From Streptomyces sp. R41 (GTDB lineage Bacteria > Actinomycetota > Actinomycetes > Streptomycetales > Streptomycetaceae), in contig NZ_CP163443.1 of NCBI RefSeq assembly GCF_041053055.1, positions 3,286,001 through 3,350,000 of the forward strand: a DNA stretch of 64,000 nt, given 5' to 3'. The notes under the pieces are model-generated. The model was not told the origin of the DNA, did no database searches, and was given only the letters and a program-made list of their open reading frames with translations. This document shows, piece after piece, positions 33,425-42,034 of the stretch (position 1 is its first letter; each line of letters opens with the position of its first letter). A program made the position numbers and the translations under genes.

Positions 33425-33456
33425 CGGCCCCGCTCGCGCCATGGCGAGCGGGGCCG
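33425..33456 (+). terminator. Strong terminator hairpin
   Basis: CGGCCCCGCTCGC - GCCATG - GCGAGCGGGGCCG: perfect 13-bp arms, 22 bp after the small protein's stop. Confidence 0.8.
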
Positions 33457-33611
33457 CTGCATGCGGGGCTCCCCCGGGCCCCACGCGTGGGCGACGTCCA
33501 AGTCCCCCGTTGTCGGGGTGAGTCCCCCTTGTCCGGGCGGGAACCGACCCCCACAATCGAGACCCACGGTACGGAGCTGACATCCGCGGGGGTATCCCAG
33601 ATTCCTGGGAT

Positions 33612-34757
33612 ATGACGGGCCGATATTCCGGGGACGCGCCGATGATCCTGTCCGAGACCACCGCCCGCCTCGAACGCGGCCTGCGCGGCGAGCTCAGCGC
33701 CCTCGCCGTACTCGACCACACCACCCGCGTCCTGCTGGACGCCGTACCGGCGGACATCTGGTGCGGAGTGGTCCTGGACCCCTCGACACTGCTGGACACC
33801 GGCGGCCAGCACGAGTCCGGTTTCCCGGAGTCGAGCATGCGCCGCCTCTTCGAGATCGAGCACGTGGAACAGGACGACGTCGACAACCTGCGGGCGCTGG
33901 CCCGGCGTCCGGGCAAGGTGAGCCTGCTCAGCCGGTCGACACACGGTCGGCTCGACGACAGCAAGTACTACCGGGAGATCCTCCGACCTCTCGACCTCAC
34001 CGACGAGTTACGGGTCCTGCTCCGGGACGGCCGGCGCACCTGGGGCCTGCTCGTGCTGTGCCGGGACGCGCACACGCGCCCCTTCTCCTCCGCCGACCTG
34101 GCCGTCGCCGAGGCCCTGAGCGTGCCCGCCTGTGCCGCGCTGCGCCGCTCGCTGTTGCTGTCCGGCGTGGACTGCGGGCCGCTGCCGGACGCGCCGGGCT
34201 GGGTGGTGCTCGACGGCGACCTCGGAGTGCGGTCGATGTCGCCGACGGCACACCACTGGATCGACCAGCTGCAGGAGCAGCACGCGCCCGGCCGCGGCGG
34301 GACAGCCCCGTATCTGCTGCGCGCGCTGGCCGTGCAGGCCCGCGGCGAAGCGGCCGGCGCCGGGGCACACGTACGGGCGCCCACGAGCGCGGGCCGCTGG
34401 ATCTCGCTGCGGGCCTGGCCCGTCGACCAGAGCGGCGAGACCACCACCGTGATCTCCGTCGGCCCCACCGACCCCGCCGAACTGACCGCGCTGGTCCTCG
34501 ACGTGTACGGGCTGTCGCCGCGCGCCCGGCAGATCGCCCAGCACCTGCTGCTCGGCCGCTCGACCAGCGAGATCGCCCAGCATCTCGGTGTGTCCGCGTA
34601 CACGGTGCAGGACCATCTCAAGCAGATCTTCGACAAGGTGGGGGTGCGCAGCCGCCGCGAGCTGGTCGCCGAGTTGTTCTTCCGGCACTATCTGCCGCAG
34701 CTGGCGCACCCGTCCCTGTCGACGGACGGGCGGCTGCTGAGCCCGGAGGAGCAGTAG
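33612..34757 (+). CDS. LuxR-family regulator with GAF-like sensor
   Basis: 381 residues. The C-terminal HTH (LSPRARQIAQHLLLGRSTSEIAQHLGVSAYTVQDHLKQIFDKVGVRSRRELVAELF) is a textbook LuxR/GerE motif. Residues ~1-190 form a GAF-like sensor, common in large Streptomyces LuxR-type regulators that lack a receiver. An alternative ATG 30 bp downstream (MILSETTARLERG) is also plausible. It is convergent with the SDR gene; the target is unknown. Confidence 0.85.
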   Translation: MTGRYSGDAPMILSETTARLERGLRGELSALAVLDHTTRVLLDAVPADIWCGVVLDPSTLLDTGGQHESGFPESSMRRLFEIEHVEQDDVDNLRALARRPGKVSLLSRSTHGRLDDSKYYREILRPLDLTDELRVLLRDGRRTWGLLVLCRDAHTRPFSSADLAVAEALSVPACAALRRSLLLSGVDCGPLPDAPGWVVLDGDLGVRSMSPTAHHWIDQLQEQHAPGRGGTAPYLLRALAVQARGEAAGAGAHVRAPTSAGRWISLRAWPVDQSGETTTVISVGPTDPAELTALVLDVYGLSPRARQIAQHLLLGRSTSEIAQHLGVSAYTVQDHLKQIFDKVGVRSRRELVAELFFRHYLPQLAHPSLSTDGRLLSPEEQ

Positions 34758-34777
34758 CCGTCCGTCCGAAAGCTTCC

Positions 34778-34846
34778 GTGAGCTGTTCGAGAGAGCTATT
34801 CGTGAGAGCTGTGCGAGAGTGCTGTTCGTGTGAGCTATTCGTGCTT
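34778..34846. repeat. Tandem repeat (about 16-17 bp) at the SDR 3' end
   Basis: Four to five decayed units of GAGCTATTCGTG type. The right-most contains the SDR stop codon (34835), the others lie downstream of it and fill the gap to the LuxR gene. Confidence 0.65.
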
Positions 34847-35773
34847 GAGCCCCAGCACCTCCACCGCCGCGAACGTCTCGCCCTTCGGGCGGTCCGCGTA
34901 GTGCGCAGTGAGCAGCGCGTCCAGCTCGTCGTACGTGAAGACGTCCTGCTTGGTGTCGAACTTGGCGGCCACCCGCGGGCGTTCGACGATCGCGACCATG
35001 CCGCCGTGCACGACGAGCAGCTGGCCGTTGATGTGGGCGGCGGCGGGTGAGGCCAAGTAGCCGACGAGCGGGGCGACATGCTCGGGCGCGAGCGGATCCA
35101 GTCCTTCGTCGGGCTCGGCGAAGCCCGCGAACACGTCCTCGGTCATACGAGTCCGGGCGCGCGGGCAGATGACGTTCGCCGTCACGCCGTACTTCGCGAG
35201 CGCCAGCGCGGTCGAGGTGGTCAACCCGACGATTCCGCCTTTCGCGGCGGCATAGTTGGGCTGTCCCGCCGAACCGGCGAGGAACGCCTCCGACGAGGTG
35301 TTCACGATCCGCCCGTACACGGGCCCGTCGACCGCCTTGGAGCGTGCCCGCCAGTGCACGGACGCGAAGTGGGTCGTGTTGAAGTGGCCTTTGAGGTGCA
35401 CCCTGATGACCGAGTCCCACTCGTCCTCGGTCATCGAGAAGACCATCCGGTCGCGCAGGATGCCCGCGTTGTTGACCAGGATGTCGAGCTTCCCGAATTC
35501 GGTGACCGCCAACTCGACCAGTGCGCGGGCGTGTTCGTGGTCGGCGACGTCGCCGGTGTGGGCGGCGGCTCGGCCGCCCGCCGCGCGGATCTCGGCGGCG
35601 ACCTCCTCGGCCGGCGTGGCCGAGGCCTCCCCGGAGCCGTCCCGCCCGGGCTGCCCGTAGTCGTTGACGACGACGGCCGCGCCCAGACGGCCGAGTTCCA
35701 GCGCCTCGGCCCGTCCGAGCCCGCGCCCCGCGCCGGTGACGATCGCGGTCAGCCCTTCAAGTGGCTGTGACAT
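34835..35773 (-). CDS. SDR family oxidoreductase (MFE-2/FabG-like)
   Basis: 312 residues from MSQPLEGLTAIVTG; upstream frame ignored. The NAD(P) motif TGAGRGLGRAEAL (12-24), NNAGILRD, the catalytic Ser in VNTSSEAF and YAAAKGG (YxxxK) are all present. The extended form, with VNDYGQPGRDGSG after the first strand, is that of the 3-hydroxyacyl-CoA dehydrogenase domain of peroxisomal multifunctional enzyme 2. With the MaoC hydratase at 36913 it would supply two consecutive beta-oxidation steps. It is the third gene of a minus-strand operon whose promoter carries a KstR-type operator. Confidence 0.88.
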   Translation of the reverse strand: MSQPLEGLTAIVTGAGRGLGRAEALELGRLGAAVVVNDYGQPGRDGSGEASATPAEEVAAEIRAAGGRAAAHTGDVADHEHARALVELAVTEFGKLDILVNNAGILRDRMVFSMTEDEWDSVIRVHLKGHFNTTHFASVHWRARSKAVDGPVYGRIVNTSSEAFLAGSAGQPNYAAAKGGIVGLTTSTALALAKYGVTANVICPRARTRMTEDVFAGFAEPDEGLDPLAPEHVAPLVGYLASPAAAHINGQLLVVHGGMVAIVERPRVAAKFDTKQDVFTYDELDALLTAHYADRPKGETFAAVEVLGLKHE

Positions 35774-35805
35774 CAAGGTCCTTAGGTCCTGAGGATGTGT
35801 GGGGA

Positions 35806-36882
35806 TCAGATCTCGATGCACGTACGCAGGGCGGTGCCCGTACGCATCTGGTCGAGGGCCTCGTTGATCTCGGCGAGCGGCACCCGGTGGGTGATCAGGC
35901 CCTCCAGGTCGATACGGCCCGCGCGCCACAGGGCGACGGTCCGCTCGTAGGACCGCAGGACGTCCCCTCCGCCGTACATCGAGGGCAGGATCCGCTTCTC
36001 GTCGAAGAACAGCTCGAACATGTTGAGCTGGAGGAAGTCGTCCATGGCGCCCGCGCCGACGACGACGAGCGTGCCGCCGCGGCGGGTGTGGTCGTAGGCG
36101 GTGCGGGCGGTGGCGGACTTGCCGACGACCTCGAAGACGTAGTCGAAGCCCTCGCCGCCGGTCACCGACTGCTTGGCGTCGGCGAGTTCGTCCGGTGAGA
36201 TCGCCTTCGTCGCACCGAACCTGAGCGCGGCCTCGCGGCGCGAGGCGACCGGGTCGACGGCGACGATCTCGGCGGCGCCCTTGAGCCGGGCGCCCTGGAT
36301 CGCGGAGATGCCGACGCCGCCGCAGCCGATGACGGCGACCGACGAACCGGCCTCCACGTCAGCGGTGTTGAGGGCGGCGCCGAGTCCGGTGGTGACGCCG
36401 CAGCCGATGAGGGCCGCGATGTCGAAGGGCACGTCGTCGGGGATAGGGACCGCGCAGCCCGCGTCGACGACGACCTCCTCGGTGAAGGTGCCGGTGCCCG
36501 CGAAGCCGAATACATCGCCGCCGGGGCGCTTGAAGTTGGGCGTGCCCGCGTTCATGAACCCGGCCAGGCACAGTTCGGTCTGGCCGCGCTTGCAGGCGGG
36601 ACAGACGCCGCAGGCCGGAAGCCAGCAGACGACGACCCGGTCGCCGGACTTCAAGTGGCTCACTCCGTCACCGACTTCGGTGATCTCGCCGGCACCCTCG
36701 TGCCCGGGCACGAACGGCGCGGGCTGCGGCAGTACGCCGTTCATCGCGGACAGGTCCGAGTGGCACAGCCCGGTGGCCCGTACCCGGATCCTCACCTTGC
36801 CGGGCCCGAAGCCCACCGCCTCGACGTCGTCGAGTACTTCGAGTTTGTCCTGGCCTATCTCGTGCTGTACGGCTGCGCGCAT
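35806..36882 (-). CDS. Zinc-dependent alcohol dehydrogenase
   Basis: 358 residues. Catalytic zinc ligands Cys (TGLCHSD), His-Glu (PGHEGAGE) and a later Cys (LIGCGVTTG) are present. The structural zinc cysteines appear in CGVCPACKRGQTELC, and the Rossmann motif is SVAVIGCGGVGISAIQGA. It resembles the class III/mycothiol-type and aryl-alcohol dehydrogenases. It is the middle gene of the MaoC-ADH-SDR operon, so it probably oxidises an alcohol or hydroxyacyl intermediate of the same degradative route; the substrate cannot be told from sequence. Confidence 0.9.
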   Translation of the reverse strand: MRAAVQHEIGQDKLEVLDDVEAVGFGPGKVRIRVRATGLCHSDLSAMNGVLPQPAPFVPGHEGAGEITEVGDGVSHLKSGDRVVVCWLPACGVCPACKRGQTELCLAGFMNAGTPNFKRPGGDVFGFAGTGTFTEEVVVDAGCAVPIPDDVPFDIAALIGCGVTTGLGAALNTADVEAGSSVAVIGCGGVGISAIQGARLKGAAEIVAVDPVASRREAALRFGATKAISPDELADAKQSVTGGEGFDYVFEVVGKSATARTAYDHTRRGGTLVVVGAGAMDDFLQLNMFELFFDEKRILPSMYGGGDVLRSYERTVALWRAGRIDLEGLITHRVPLAEINEALDQMRTGTALRTCIEI

Positions 36883-36912
36883 GGTGCGGCTCCCCTCAGA
36901 AATGGGCTGGGC

Positions 36913-37770
36913 TCACGAGTGTTCGACGATGGTGTCGGCCAGCACCGGCGCGTCGTCCCGCTCCACCGCGCTCACCGCCACCTGGACCCCGCCCTCCCGC
37001 CGCCACATCCGGATGCGCAGGGTCTCGCCGGGGAAGACGACACCGGCGAAGCGTGTGGTGTACGAGCGGACGCGGGTCACGTCGCCGCCGAGCAGTGTGT
37101 CGACGACCGCCTTGAGCGTCATGCCGTACGTGCACAGCCCGTGCAGGATCGGCCGGTCGAATCCGGCGAGCTTGGCGAACTCGGGGTCGGCGTGCAGCGG
37201 GTTCCAGTCGCCGGAGAGCCGGTAGAGCAGGGCCTGGTCCTCGCGGATCGGGCGCTCGACGGTCCTGTCGGGCTCGCCCGTCGGTGGTTCGAGGCGCGTG
37301 GACGGTCCCCTGTCTCCTCCCCACCCGCCTTCTCCTCGTACGAAGATCTGGGCGTCGTTGGTCCAGAGCGGGCCGTCGGCGTCGGCGACTTCGGTGCGCA
37401 TGACGAGGATCGCGGCCTTGCCCTTGTCGTAGACGGCCGCGATGCGCCCGGTGGCGAGCGCCGTGCCCCCGACCGGGATGGGGCGGTGCAGCCGGATGGT
37501 CTGGCCGCCGTGCAGCACGCGAGCCAGGTCGACCTCGACGCCGGGCATGGACAGGCCGCTGATCACGCCGGGTGAGCCGGAGCCCGCGACGGTGGCGAAG
37601 CTGGGCAGGACGTGCAGCCGGGATTCGAGGGTGTAGCGCAGCTCGTCGGGGTCGGTCGCGGGGACGCCCGCGCCCAGGCCCAGGTGGTAGAGCTGGACGT
37701 CCTTGGAGTTCCAGGAGATCTCCGCGGTCCGGGGCTCGGCGGCGACGGCCTTGGCGGCGTCAATGGGCAT
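36913..37770 (-). CDS. MaoC-type enoyl-CoA hydratase 2
   Basis: 285 residues from MPIDAAKAVAAEP (CAGGAG upstream). It has a double hot-dog fold; the hydratase-2 motif is YRLSGDWNPLHADPEFAKLA, followed by RPILHGLCTYG. The N-terminal half starts with WNSKDVQLYHLGLG, as in actinobacterial R-specific enoyl-CoA hydratases of sterol and fatty acid catabolism. It is the first gene of the operon with ADH and SDR. A KstR-type operator (37866) and a perfect 16-bp leader hairpin lie upstream. Confidence 0.88.
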   Translation of the reverse strand: MPIDAAKAVAAEPRTAEISWNSKDVQLYHLGLGAGVPATDPDELRYTLESRLHVLPSFATVAGSGSPGVISGLSMPGVEVDLARVLHGGQTIRLHRPIPVGGTALATGRIAAVYDKGKAAILVMRTEVADADGPLWTNDAQIFVRGEGGWGGDRGPSTRLEPPTGEPDRTVERPIREDQALLYRLSGDWNPLHADPEFAKLAGFDRPILHGLCTYGMTLKAVVDTLLGGDVTRVRSYTTRFAGVVFPGETLRIRMWRREGGVQVAVSAVERDDAPVLADTIVEHS

Positions 37771-37795
37771 GGGGCTCCTGATCACTAGGGCCTGA

Positions 37796-37837
37796 GACCT
37801 CGGTGCGGCCGTCCGCACCGTCGGCCGCACCGAGGTC
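37796..37837 (-). promoter_or_regulatory. Perfect 16-bp hairpin in the MaoC operon leader
   Basis: GACCTCGGTGCGGCCG - 10 nt - CGGCCGCACCGAGGTC lies between the KstR-type operator and the MaoC start codon (26 bp upstream of the ATG). No U-run follows on the minus strand. It may be an attenuator or a terminator for converging transcription; the next gene to the right diverges, so no upstream gene needs a terminator here. Confidence 0.6.
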
Positions 37838-37865
37838 GACACTGGGCCGCGGAACCCGCCCGTTC

Positions 37866-37879
37866 TAGAACGCGTTCCA
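37866..37879. promoter_or_regulatory. KstR-type operator, MaoC-ADH-SDR operon
   Basis: TAGAACGCGTTCCA fits the KstR consensus TNNAACNNGTTNNA at every fixed position, 95 bp upstream of the MaoC start. Confidence 0.7.
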
Positions 37880-37927
37880 GTCCGGCGCCCCCCTGTATAG
37901 CCCAGCGTCCGGGACTTGTGAAGACTA

Positions 37928-37988
37928 CTGACACCATGTCAGATCCGTCGGCCGTGACATTTGTCCCGGTCGATTGCTGACATGTGCA
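37928..37988. promoter_or_regulatory. Three TGACA-type sites before the ABC/two-component operon
   Basis: CTGACA-CCA-TGTCAG (37928-37942) is a perfect palindrome. TGACATTTGTCC (37955) and CTGACATGTGCA (37977) are decayed relatives spaced about 22-25 bp apart. Such arrays often bind NarL/DesR-type regulators, so autoregulation by the response regulator at 41343 is likely. A second palindrome, GCCGGGCGC-G-GCGCCCGGC, lies at 37992-38010. Confidence 0.55.
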
Positions 37989-38026
37989 TCTGCCGGGCGC
38001 GGCGCCCGGCTCATAGCGTCGTACCC

Positions 38027-38998
38027 ATGACACAGACGACTGGGACACCGTCCGCCGTGTCCTTCACGGGGGCGGTCAAGAGCTTCGGGGACGTACGCGC
38101 CGTGGCCGGGGTGGACCTGGAGATAGCGCGCGGCGAGACGGTCGCGCTGCTGGGGCGCAACGGGGCCGGGAAGTCGACGACGATCTCGCTGCTGCTCGGT
38201 CTGAACGAGCCGGACGAGGGCTCGGTCACGCTCTTCGGCGGCCGCCCGGAGGAGGCGGTGCGCGCCGGCCAAGTCGGCGCGATGCTGCAGGAGACGCGAC
38301 CGGTGCCGCGCGTCACCGTCCAGGAGCTGGTCTCCTTCGTCGCCGGGCGCTACCCGGCGCCGCTTCCCGTGGCCGACGCGCTGGAGCTCGCGGGCATCGC
38401 GGAGCTGGCCGGGCGGCGCGTCGACCGGCTCTCCGGCGGGCAGGCGCAGCGGGTGCGGTTCGCGGTGGCGCTGGCCGGGAACCCCGCGCTGATCGTGCTC
38501 GACGAGCCGACGGCCGCGCTGGACGTGGAGGCGCGGCACGCCTTCTGGGAGTCGATGCGGGCGTATGCCAGACGCGGCCACACGGTCCTGTTCTCCACGC
38601 ACTATCTGGAGGAGGCCGACGCGCACGCCGACCGGATCGTCGTCATCGACCACGGCCGGATCGTCGCCGACGGCACCGGGGAGCAGCTGAAGCGGTCGGT
38701 GGGCGGCAATCTGGTCTCCTTCGACCTGGCGGGGCGTGACACCCAGGGGCTGGCCCTGCTGCCCGGCGTGGTCTCCGTGGAGGTGCGCGGGGAGCGGGCC
38801 CGGCTGCGGACGGACGACTCGGACGCGACGGTGATCGCGCTGGCCGAACGGGGGGCGATACGCGGCCTGGAGGTCGTCCCCGCATCACTGGACGAGGCGT
38901 TCATGGCGCTCACTTCGGGTGTTGTCCCGGGTGTTCCTTCACGTGTTGTTCCGGGCGCTCTTCCTGGTGCCCGCTCGGGTATTTCGGAGACGGTGTGA
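38027..38998 (+). CDS. ABC transporter ATP-binding protein (daunorubicin/DesK-linked type)
   Basis: 323 residues from MTQTTGTPSAVSF. Walker A GRNGAGKST, Q-loop in GAMLQETRPVP, signature LSGGQAQR, Walker B LIVLDEPTAALD and switch His in STHYLEEADAHAD are intact. It energises an exporter with the six-helix permease next to it. The last ~25 residues are a Val/Pro-rich extension (VVPGVPSRVVPG...) that is itself repetitive. Its TGA overlaps the permease ATG. Confidence 0.92.
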   Translation: MTQTTGTPSAVSFTGAVKSFGDVRAVAGVDLEIARGETVALLGRNGAGKSTTISLLLGLNEPDEGSVTLFGGRPEEAVRAGQVGAMLQETRPVPRVTVQELVSFVAGRYPAPLPVADALELAGIAELAGRRVDRLSGGQAQRVRFAVALAGNPALIVLDEPTAALDVEARHAFWESMRAYARRGHTVLFSTHYLEEADAHADRIVVIDHGRIVADGTGEQLKRSVGGNLVSFDLAGRDTQGLALLPGVVSVEVRGERARLRTDDSDATVIALAERGAIRGLEVVPASLDEAFMALTSGVVPGVPSRVVPGALPGARSGISETV

Positions 38999-39717
38999 TG
39001 CTGGACTATCTGCGGCTCGAAGTGCGCCGGACGCTGCGCGACACCGGCTTCGTGATCGGCGGCATCGCGATGCCGGTGATGATGTACCTCCTCTTCACCA
39101 ACCTCGGTGGCGGCGACGACGGCAGCTGGAAGACCGCCTCGATGGTCGGCATGGCCGCGTACGGAGCGGTGGGCTCGGCGCTGAACACCGGCGGCGGGGT
39201 CGCCGAGGACAAGGTGATCGGCTGGCTGAGGCAGCTGCGGGTGACCCCGATGACGCCGCGCGAAGTGGTGCTGGGACGGGCGCTGACCGGCTCGGTGACC
39301 GTGCTGCCCGCGATCGCCGCGGTGCTGGCGGCGGGTGGTCTGGTCAACGGCGTTCGGCTGGACGTCTGGCAGTGGGCGGCGATCGCGGTGCTGCTGTGGC
39401 TCGGCTCGATACCCTTCACGCTGCTCGGCCTCGGCAACGGCTATCGGCTGACCGCGCAGACGACGGGTGTCGCCAACATGGTGTGCAACCTGGGGCTCTC
39501 GGTGATCGGCGGGCTGTGGTTCCCGCTCGCCCTGTTCCCCGGCTGGCTGCGCTCCCTGTCGGAGTACACCCCCACGAACCGCTTCGCACAGCTCGGCGTG
39601 GCGGTCGCGGACGGCCACGCTCCGGGCCTCGGTGCGGTGGGGGTGCTGACGGCCTGGCTGCTGGCCTTCGGTTCGTACGCTGTGTTCTCGTACCGTCGGT
39701 CCGCGCGGACCGTCTGA
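38998..39717 (+). CDS. ABC-2 type permease
   Basis: 239 residues with six hydrophobic segments (first FVIGGIAMPVMMYLLF, last VLTAWLLAFGSYAVFSYRR). ATG at 38998 overlaps the ATPase stop (TGATG); a GTG three bases earlier is also possible. It is the membrane half of the exporter; relatives near DesK/DesR pairs export drugs or lipids. Confidence 0.9.
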   Translation: MLDYLRLEVRRTLRDTGFVIGGIAMPVMMYLLFTNLGGGDDGSWKTASMVGMAAYGAVGSALNTGGGVAEDKVIGWLRQLRVTPMTPREVVLGRALTGSVTVLPAIAAVLAAGGLVNGVRLDVWQWAAIAVLLWLGSIPFTLLGLGNGYRLTAQTTGVANMVCNLGLSVIGGLWFPLALFPGWLRSLSEYTPTNRFAQLGVAVADGHAPGLGAVGVLTAWLLAFGSYAVFSYRRSARTV

Positions 39718-39735
39718 GCCCGGGGGGAGCGGGAC

Positions 39736-40995
39736 ATGTCCTGGATGCGAGGGGTGACCTGCCAGGTGCGGGAGTGGCGGGCGGAGCGTGCGCGCTGGAG
39801 GGCCGACATGGAGCGCTTCAAGGCCGAGCAGCGGGCCGCCCGCAAGAGCGGCGGGAAGATGCCCGACACTCCGGGTCCGCCGCCCACCGGCTTCGCCCTG
39901 CTGCCCTGGCTGCTCATGGGCATGGGCGCCTTCTCCAACCTCTTCCAGGGCAAGACCCCACAGCCCTGGATCGGCGGCATCGGCCTGCTCGCCTTCAACT
40001 CCCTCTACATCTACGTGACCTTCCGGGCCTTCGTGAAGGAGACGCGCGAGTCCCGCTCCACGCGGGCGGCGCTCGTCCTGATGGGCCTGCTCACCTGCGG
40101 GCTGGCCATCGGGTACGGCGGCAGCTGGCTGTACTTCTTCCCGCTGCTGGGACTCGCCACCGGGGCCGTCCTTCGGGGCCCGTGGCTCGGTCAGATCGGC
40201 CTCGGCCTGACCGCGCTCGCGGCGGTGGTCTCCTACTTCCGGGCGGGCTGGGACGCGGTGAACGTCGCGTACGGCACGTTCCTGTCCACGATGGTGACGG
40301 CCGCGATCCTCTCCCTTGCCGAGGCCGTCCGCGAACTGCGCGCCGCCCGCGAGGAGTTGGCCCGTCGCGCCGTCGAGAAGGAACGCATGCGATTCTCCCG
40401 GGACCTGCACGACCTGCTGGGCCACACGCTCTCCGTGATCGTGGTGAAGTCGGAGGCGGCCCGCAGGCTGGCCCACCGCGACCTGGACGCGGCCCTCGTC
40501 CAGGTCACGGACATCGAGTCGGTCGGCCGCCAGGCCCTCACGGAGATCCGCGAGGCGGTCACCGGCTACCGCGAGGGCAGCCTCGCCACGGAACTGGACC
40601 GCGCCCGTTCGGCACTGTCCGCGACCGGCGTCGAGCCCGTCGTAAAGCAGTCCGGCCCGCCCCTCGTCCCCCAGACCGAGGCCCTGCTGGGCTGGGTGCT
40701 CCGCGAGGCCGTCACCAACGTCCTACGCCACAGCGCCGCGACCCGCTGCGACATCACCCTCGACGGCACCCCCGACCGCGTCCGCCTGACCATCACCGAC
40801 AACGGCGCCGGCACCTCCACCGCCGAACCCGTGGAGGGCATCGGCGGCACCGGCCTCAAGGGCCTCACCGAACGCCTGGCCACGGCAGGCGGCTCACTGG
40901 AGGCGGGGCCGGCTTCACGCGGGGGGTTCCGGGTGAGGGCCGAACTTCCGGTGGATGCGGTTGATGCGGCCGACTTGGCGGAGGCGCCGGCCTAG
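39736..40995 (+). CDS. DesK-like sensor histidine kinase (HisKA_3)
   Basis: 419 residues. A charged N-terminus is followed by about five membrane helices (residues 55-200). The phospho-acceptor motif FSRDLHDLLGHTLSVIVVK carries the HisKA_3 His, and the HATPase domain has LREAVTNVLRHSAA, ITDNGAG and GGTGLKGLTERL. It is typical of kinases that sense membrane state or cell-envelope stress and switch on the adjacent ABC exporter. The 3' end and stop are duplicated downstream as a 77-bp tandem repeat. Confidence 0.92.
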   Translation: MSWMRGVTCQVREWRAERARWRADMERFKAEQRAARKSGGKMPDTPGPPPTGFALLPWLLMGMGAFSNLFQGKTPQPWIGGIGLLAFNSLYIYVTFRAFVKETRESRSTRAALVLMGLLTCGLAIGYGGSWLYFFPLLGLATGAVLRGPWLGQIGLGLTALAAVVSYFRAGWDAVNVAYGTFLSTMVTAAILSLAEAVRELRAAREELARRAVEKERMRFSRDLHDLLGHTLSVIVVKSEAARRLAHRDLDAALVQVTDIESVGRQALTEIREAVTGYREGSLATELDRARSALSATGVEPVVKQSGPPLVPQTEALLGWVLREAVTNVLRHSAATRCDITLDGTPDRVRLTITDNGAGTSTAEPVEGIGGTGLKGLTERLATAGGSLEAGPASRGGFRVRAELPVDAVDAADLAEAPA

Positions 40996-41103
40996 GACCA
41001 CCGCCGAGGCGGGCCGGGCGGTCCCTGGTCGCGGCGGTGGATTCGGCCGACTTGGCCGGGGCGCCGGCCTAGGACCACCGCGGAGGCGGGCCGGGCGGTC
41101 CCT
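40950..41103. repeat. 77-bp tandem duplication at the kinase 3' end
   Basis: Units 40950-41026 and 41027-41103. The final 60 bp of each (40967-41026 and 41044-41103) differ at about three positions, the first 17 bp more. The first unit contains the last codons and TAG stop of the kinase. Confidence 0.85.
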
Positions 41104-41115
41104 CATCGCCGAACG

Positions 41116-41316
41116 TCACCTTGGCGCCGGGATCTCGTCGAGGAGGCGGCCCCACTGCGGGTACACCTCGGCCTTCCGCGCGTGCAGCGCCAGGACCTTG
41201 CCGCCCAGTTCGGAGTCCGGGTCGTCGGAGATGCGGAACGCGGAGAGCTTCCGCAGGCACCGGCCCGGTCCGCAGGTGGGCGGGACTCGGCTCCCGCCGA
41301 CGCACCGCACCCGCAT
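41116..41316 (-). pseudogene. Possible IS630-type transposase relic
   Basis: A 66-codon frame containing FRISDDPDSELGGKVLALHARK. This stretch recalls the winged-helix lead-in of IS630 transposases (FKxSxDPxxxxKxxDVVGLY), but no catalytic part follows. It lies in the 240-bp gap between kinase and response regulator, where these systems normally have no gene. It may also be a non-coding frame. Confidence 0.3.
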
Positions 41317-41342
41317 TGGCCCCCGCGCCCTACCCTTGCCCC

Positions 41343-41984
41343 GTGAACGAGATGCCCCAGGACCACCGGCCCGCCAAGTCCATTCGTGTCCTGCTTGCCG
41401 AGGATCAGGGAATGATGCGGGGCGCGCTCGCTCTGCTGCTCGGCCTGGAGGCGGACATCGAGGTGGTCGCGCAGGTGGCCGCGGGGGACGCGATCGTGGA
41501 CGCGGCGTTGACGCATCGGCCGGATGTGGCGCTGCTGGACATCGAGCTGCCCGGGATGAGCGGGCTGGACGCCGCCGCCGAACTGCGCGAACAGGCGCCC
41601 GACTGCCGGGTGCTGATCCTCACCACCTTCGGGCGGCCCGGGTATCTGCGGCGGGCCATGGAGGCGGGCGCCGCGGGGTTCCTCGTCAAGGACGGGCCCG
41701 TGGAGGATCTGGCCGAGGCGATCCGGCGGGTGCTGACCGGGGAGACGGTCATCGACCCGGCGCTCGCCGCGGCGGCGCTGAGCGCCGGGCCCAATCCGCT
41801 CACCGCCCGCGAGTGCGACGTACTGAAGGCCTCCGTGGACGGCGCCACCGTCGCCGACATCGCCGACAAGCTCCACCTCTCCGAGTCGACCGTCCGCAAC
41901 TACCTCTCCTCCGCCATCGGCAAGACGGGCACCCGCAACCGCATGGAGGCGATGCGGGAGGCCCGCCAGCAGGGGTGGCTGTAA
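41343..41984 (+). CDS. DesR-like response regulator (NarL family)
   Basis: 213 residues from a GTG (an ATG nine bases later is an alternative). The receiver has RVLLAEDQGMMR, phospho-Asp in VALLDIELPGMSG, the Thr in LILTTFG and Lys in GFLVKDG. The C-terminal HTH is NPLTARECDVLKASVDGATVADIADKLHLSESTVRNYLSSAIGKTG. It is the partner of the kinase at 39736 and probably binds the TGACA array before the ABC operon. Confidence 0.92.
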   Translation: MNEMPQDHRPAKSIRVLLAEDQGMMRGALALLLGLEADIEVVAQVAAGDAIVDAALTHRPDVALLDIELPGMSGLDAAAELREQAPDCRVLILTTFGRPGYLRRAMEAGAAGFLVKDGPVEDLAEAIRRVLTGETVIDPALAAAALSAGPNPLTARECDVLKASVDGATVADIADKLHLSESTVRNYLSSAIGKTGTRNRMEAMREARQQGWL

Positions 41985-42034
41985 CCGGCACCCGTCGGAC
42001 ACCCGGCAGACGCCTAGGCCACCCCGCCGGACTC

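Noticed and set aside
38602..40476. 624-codon minus-strand frame
   Set aside because: Antisense to the ABC permease and the histidine kinase; no motif or ribosome site.
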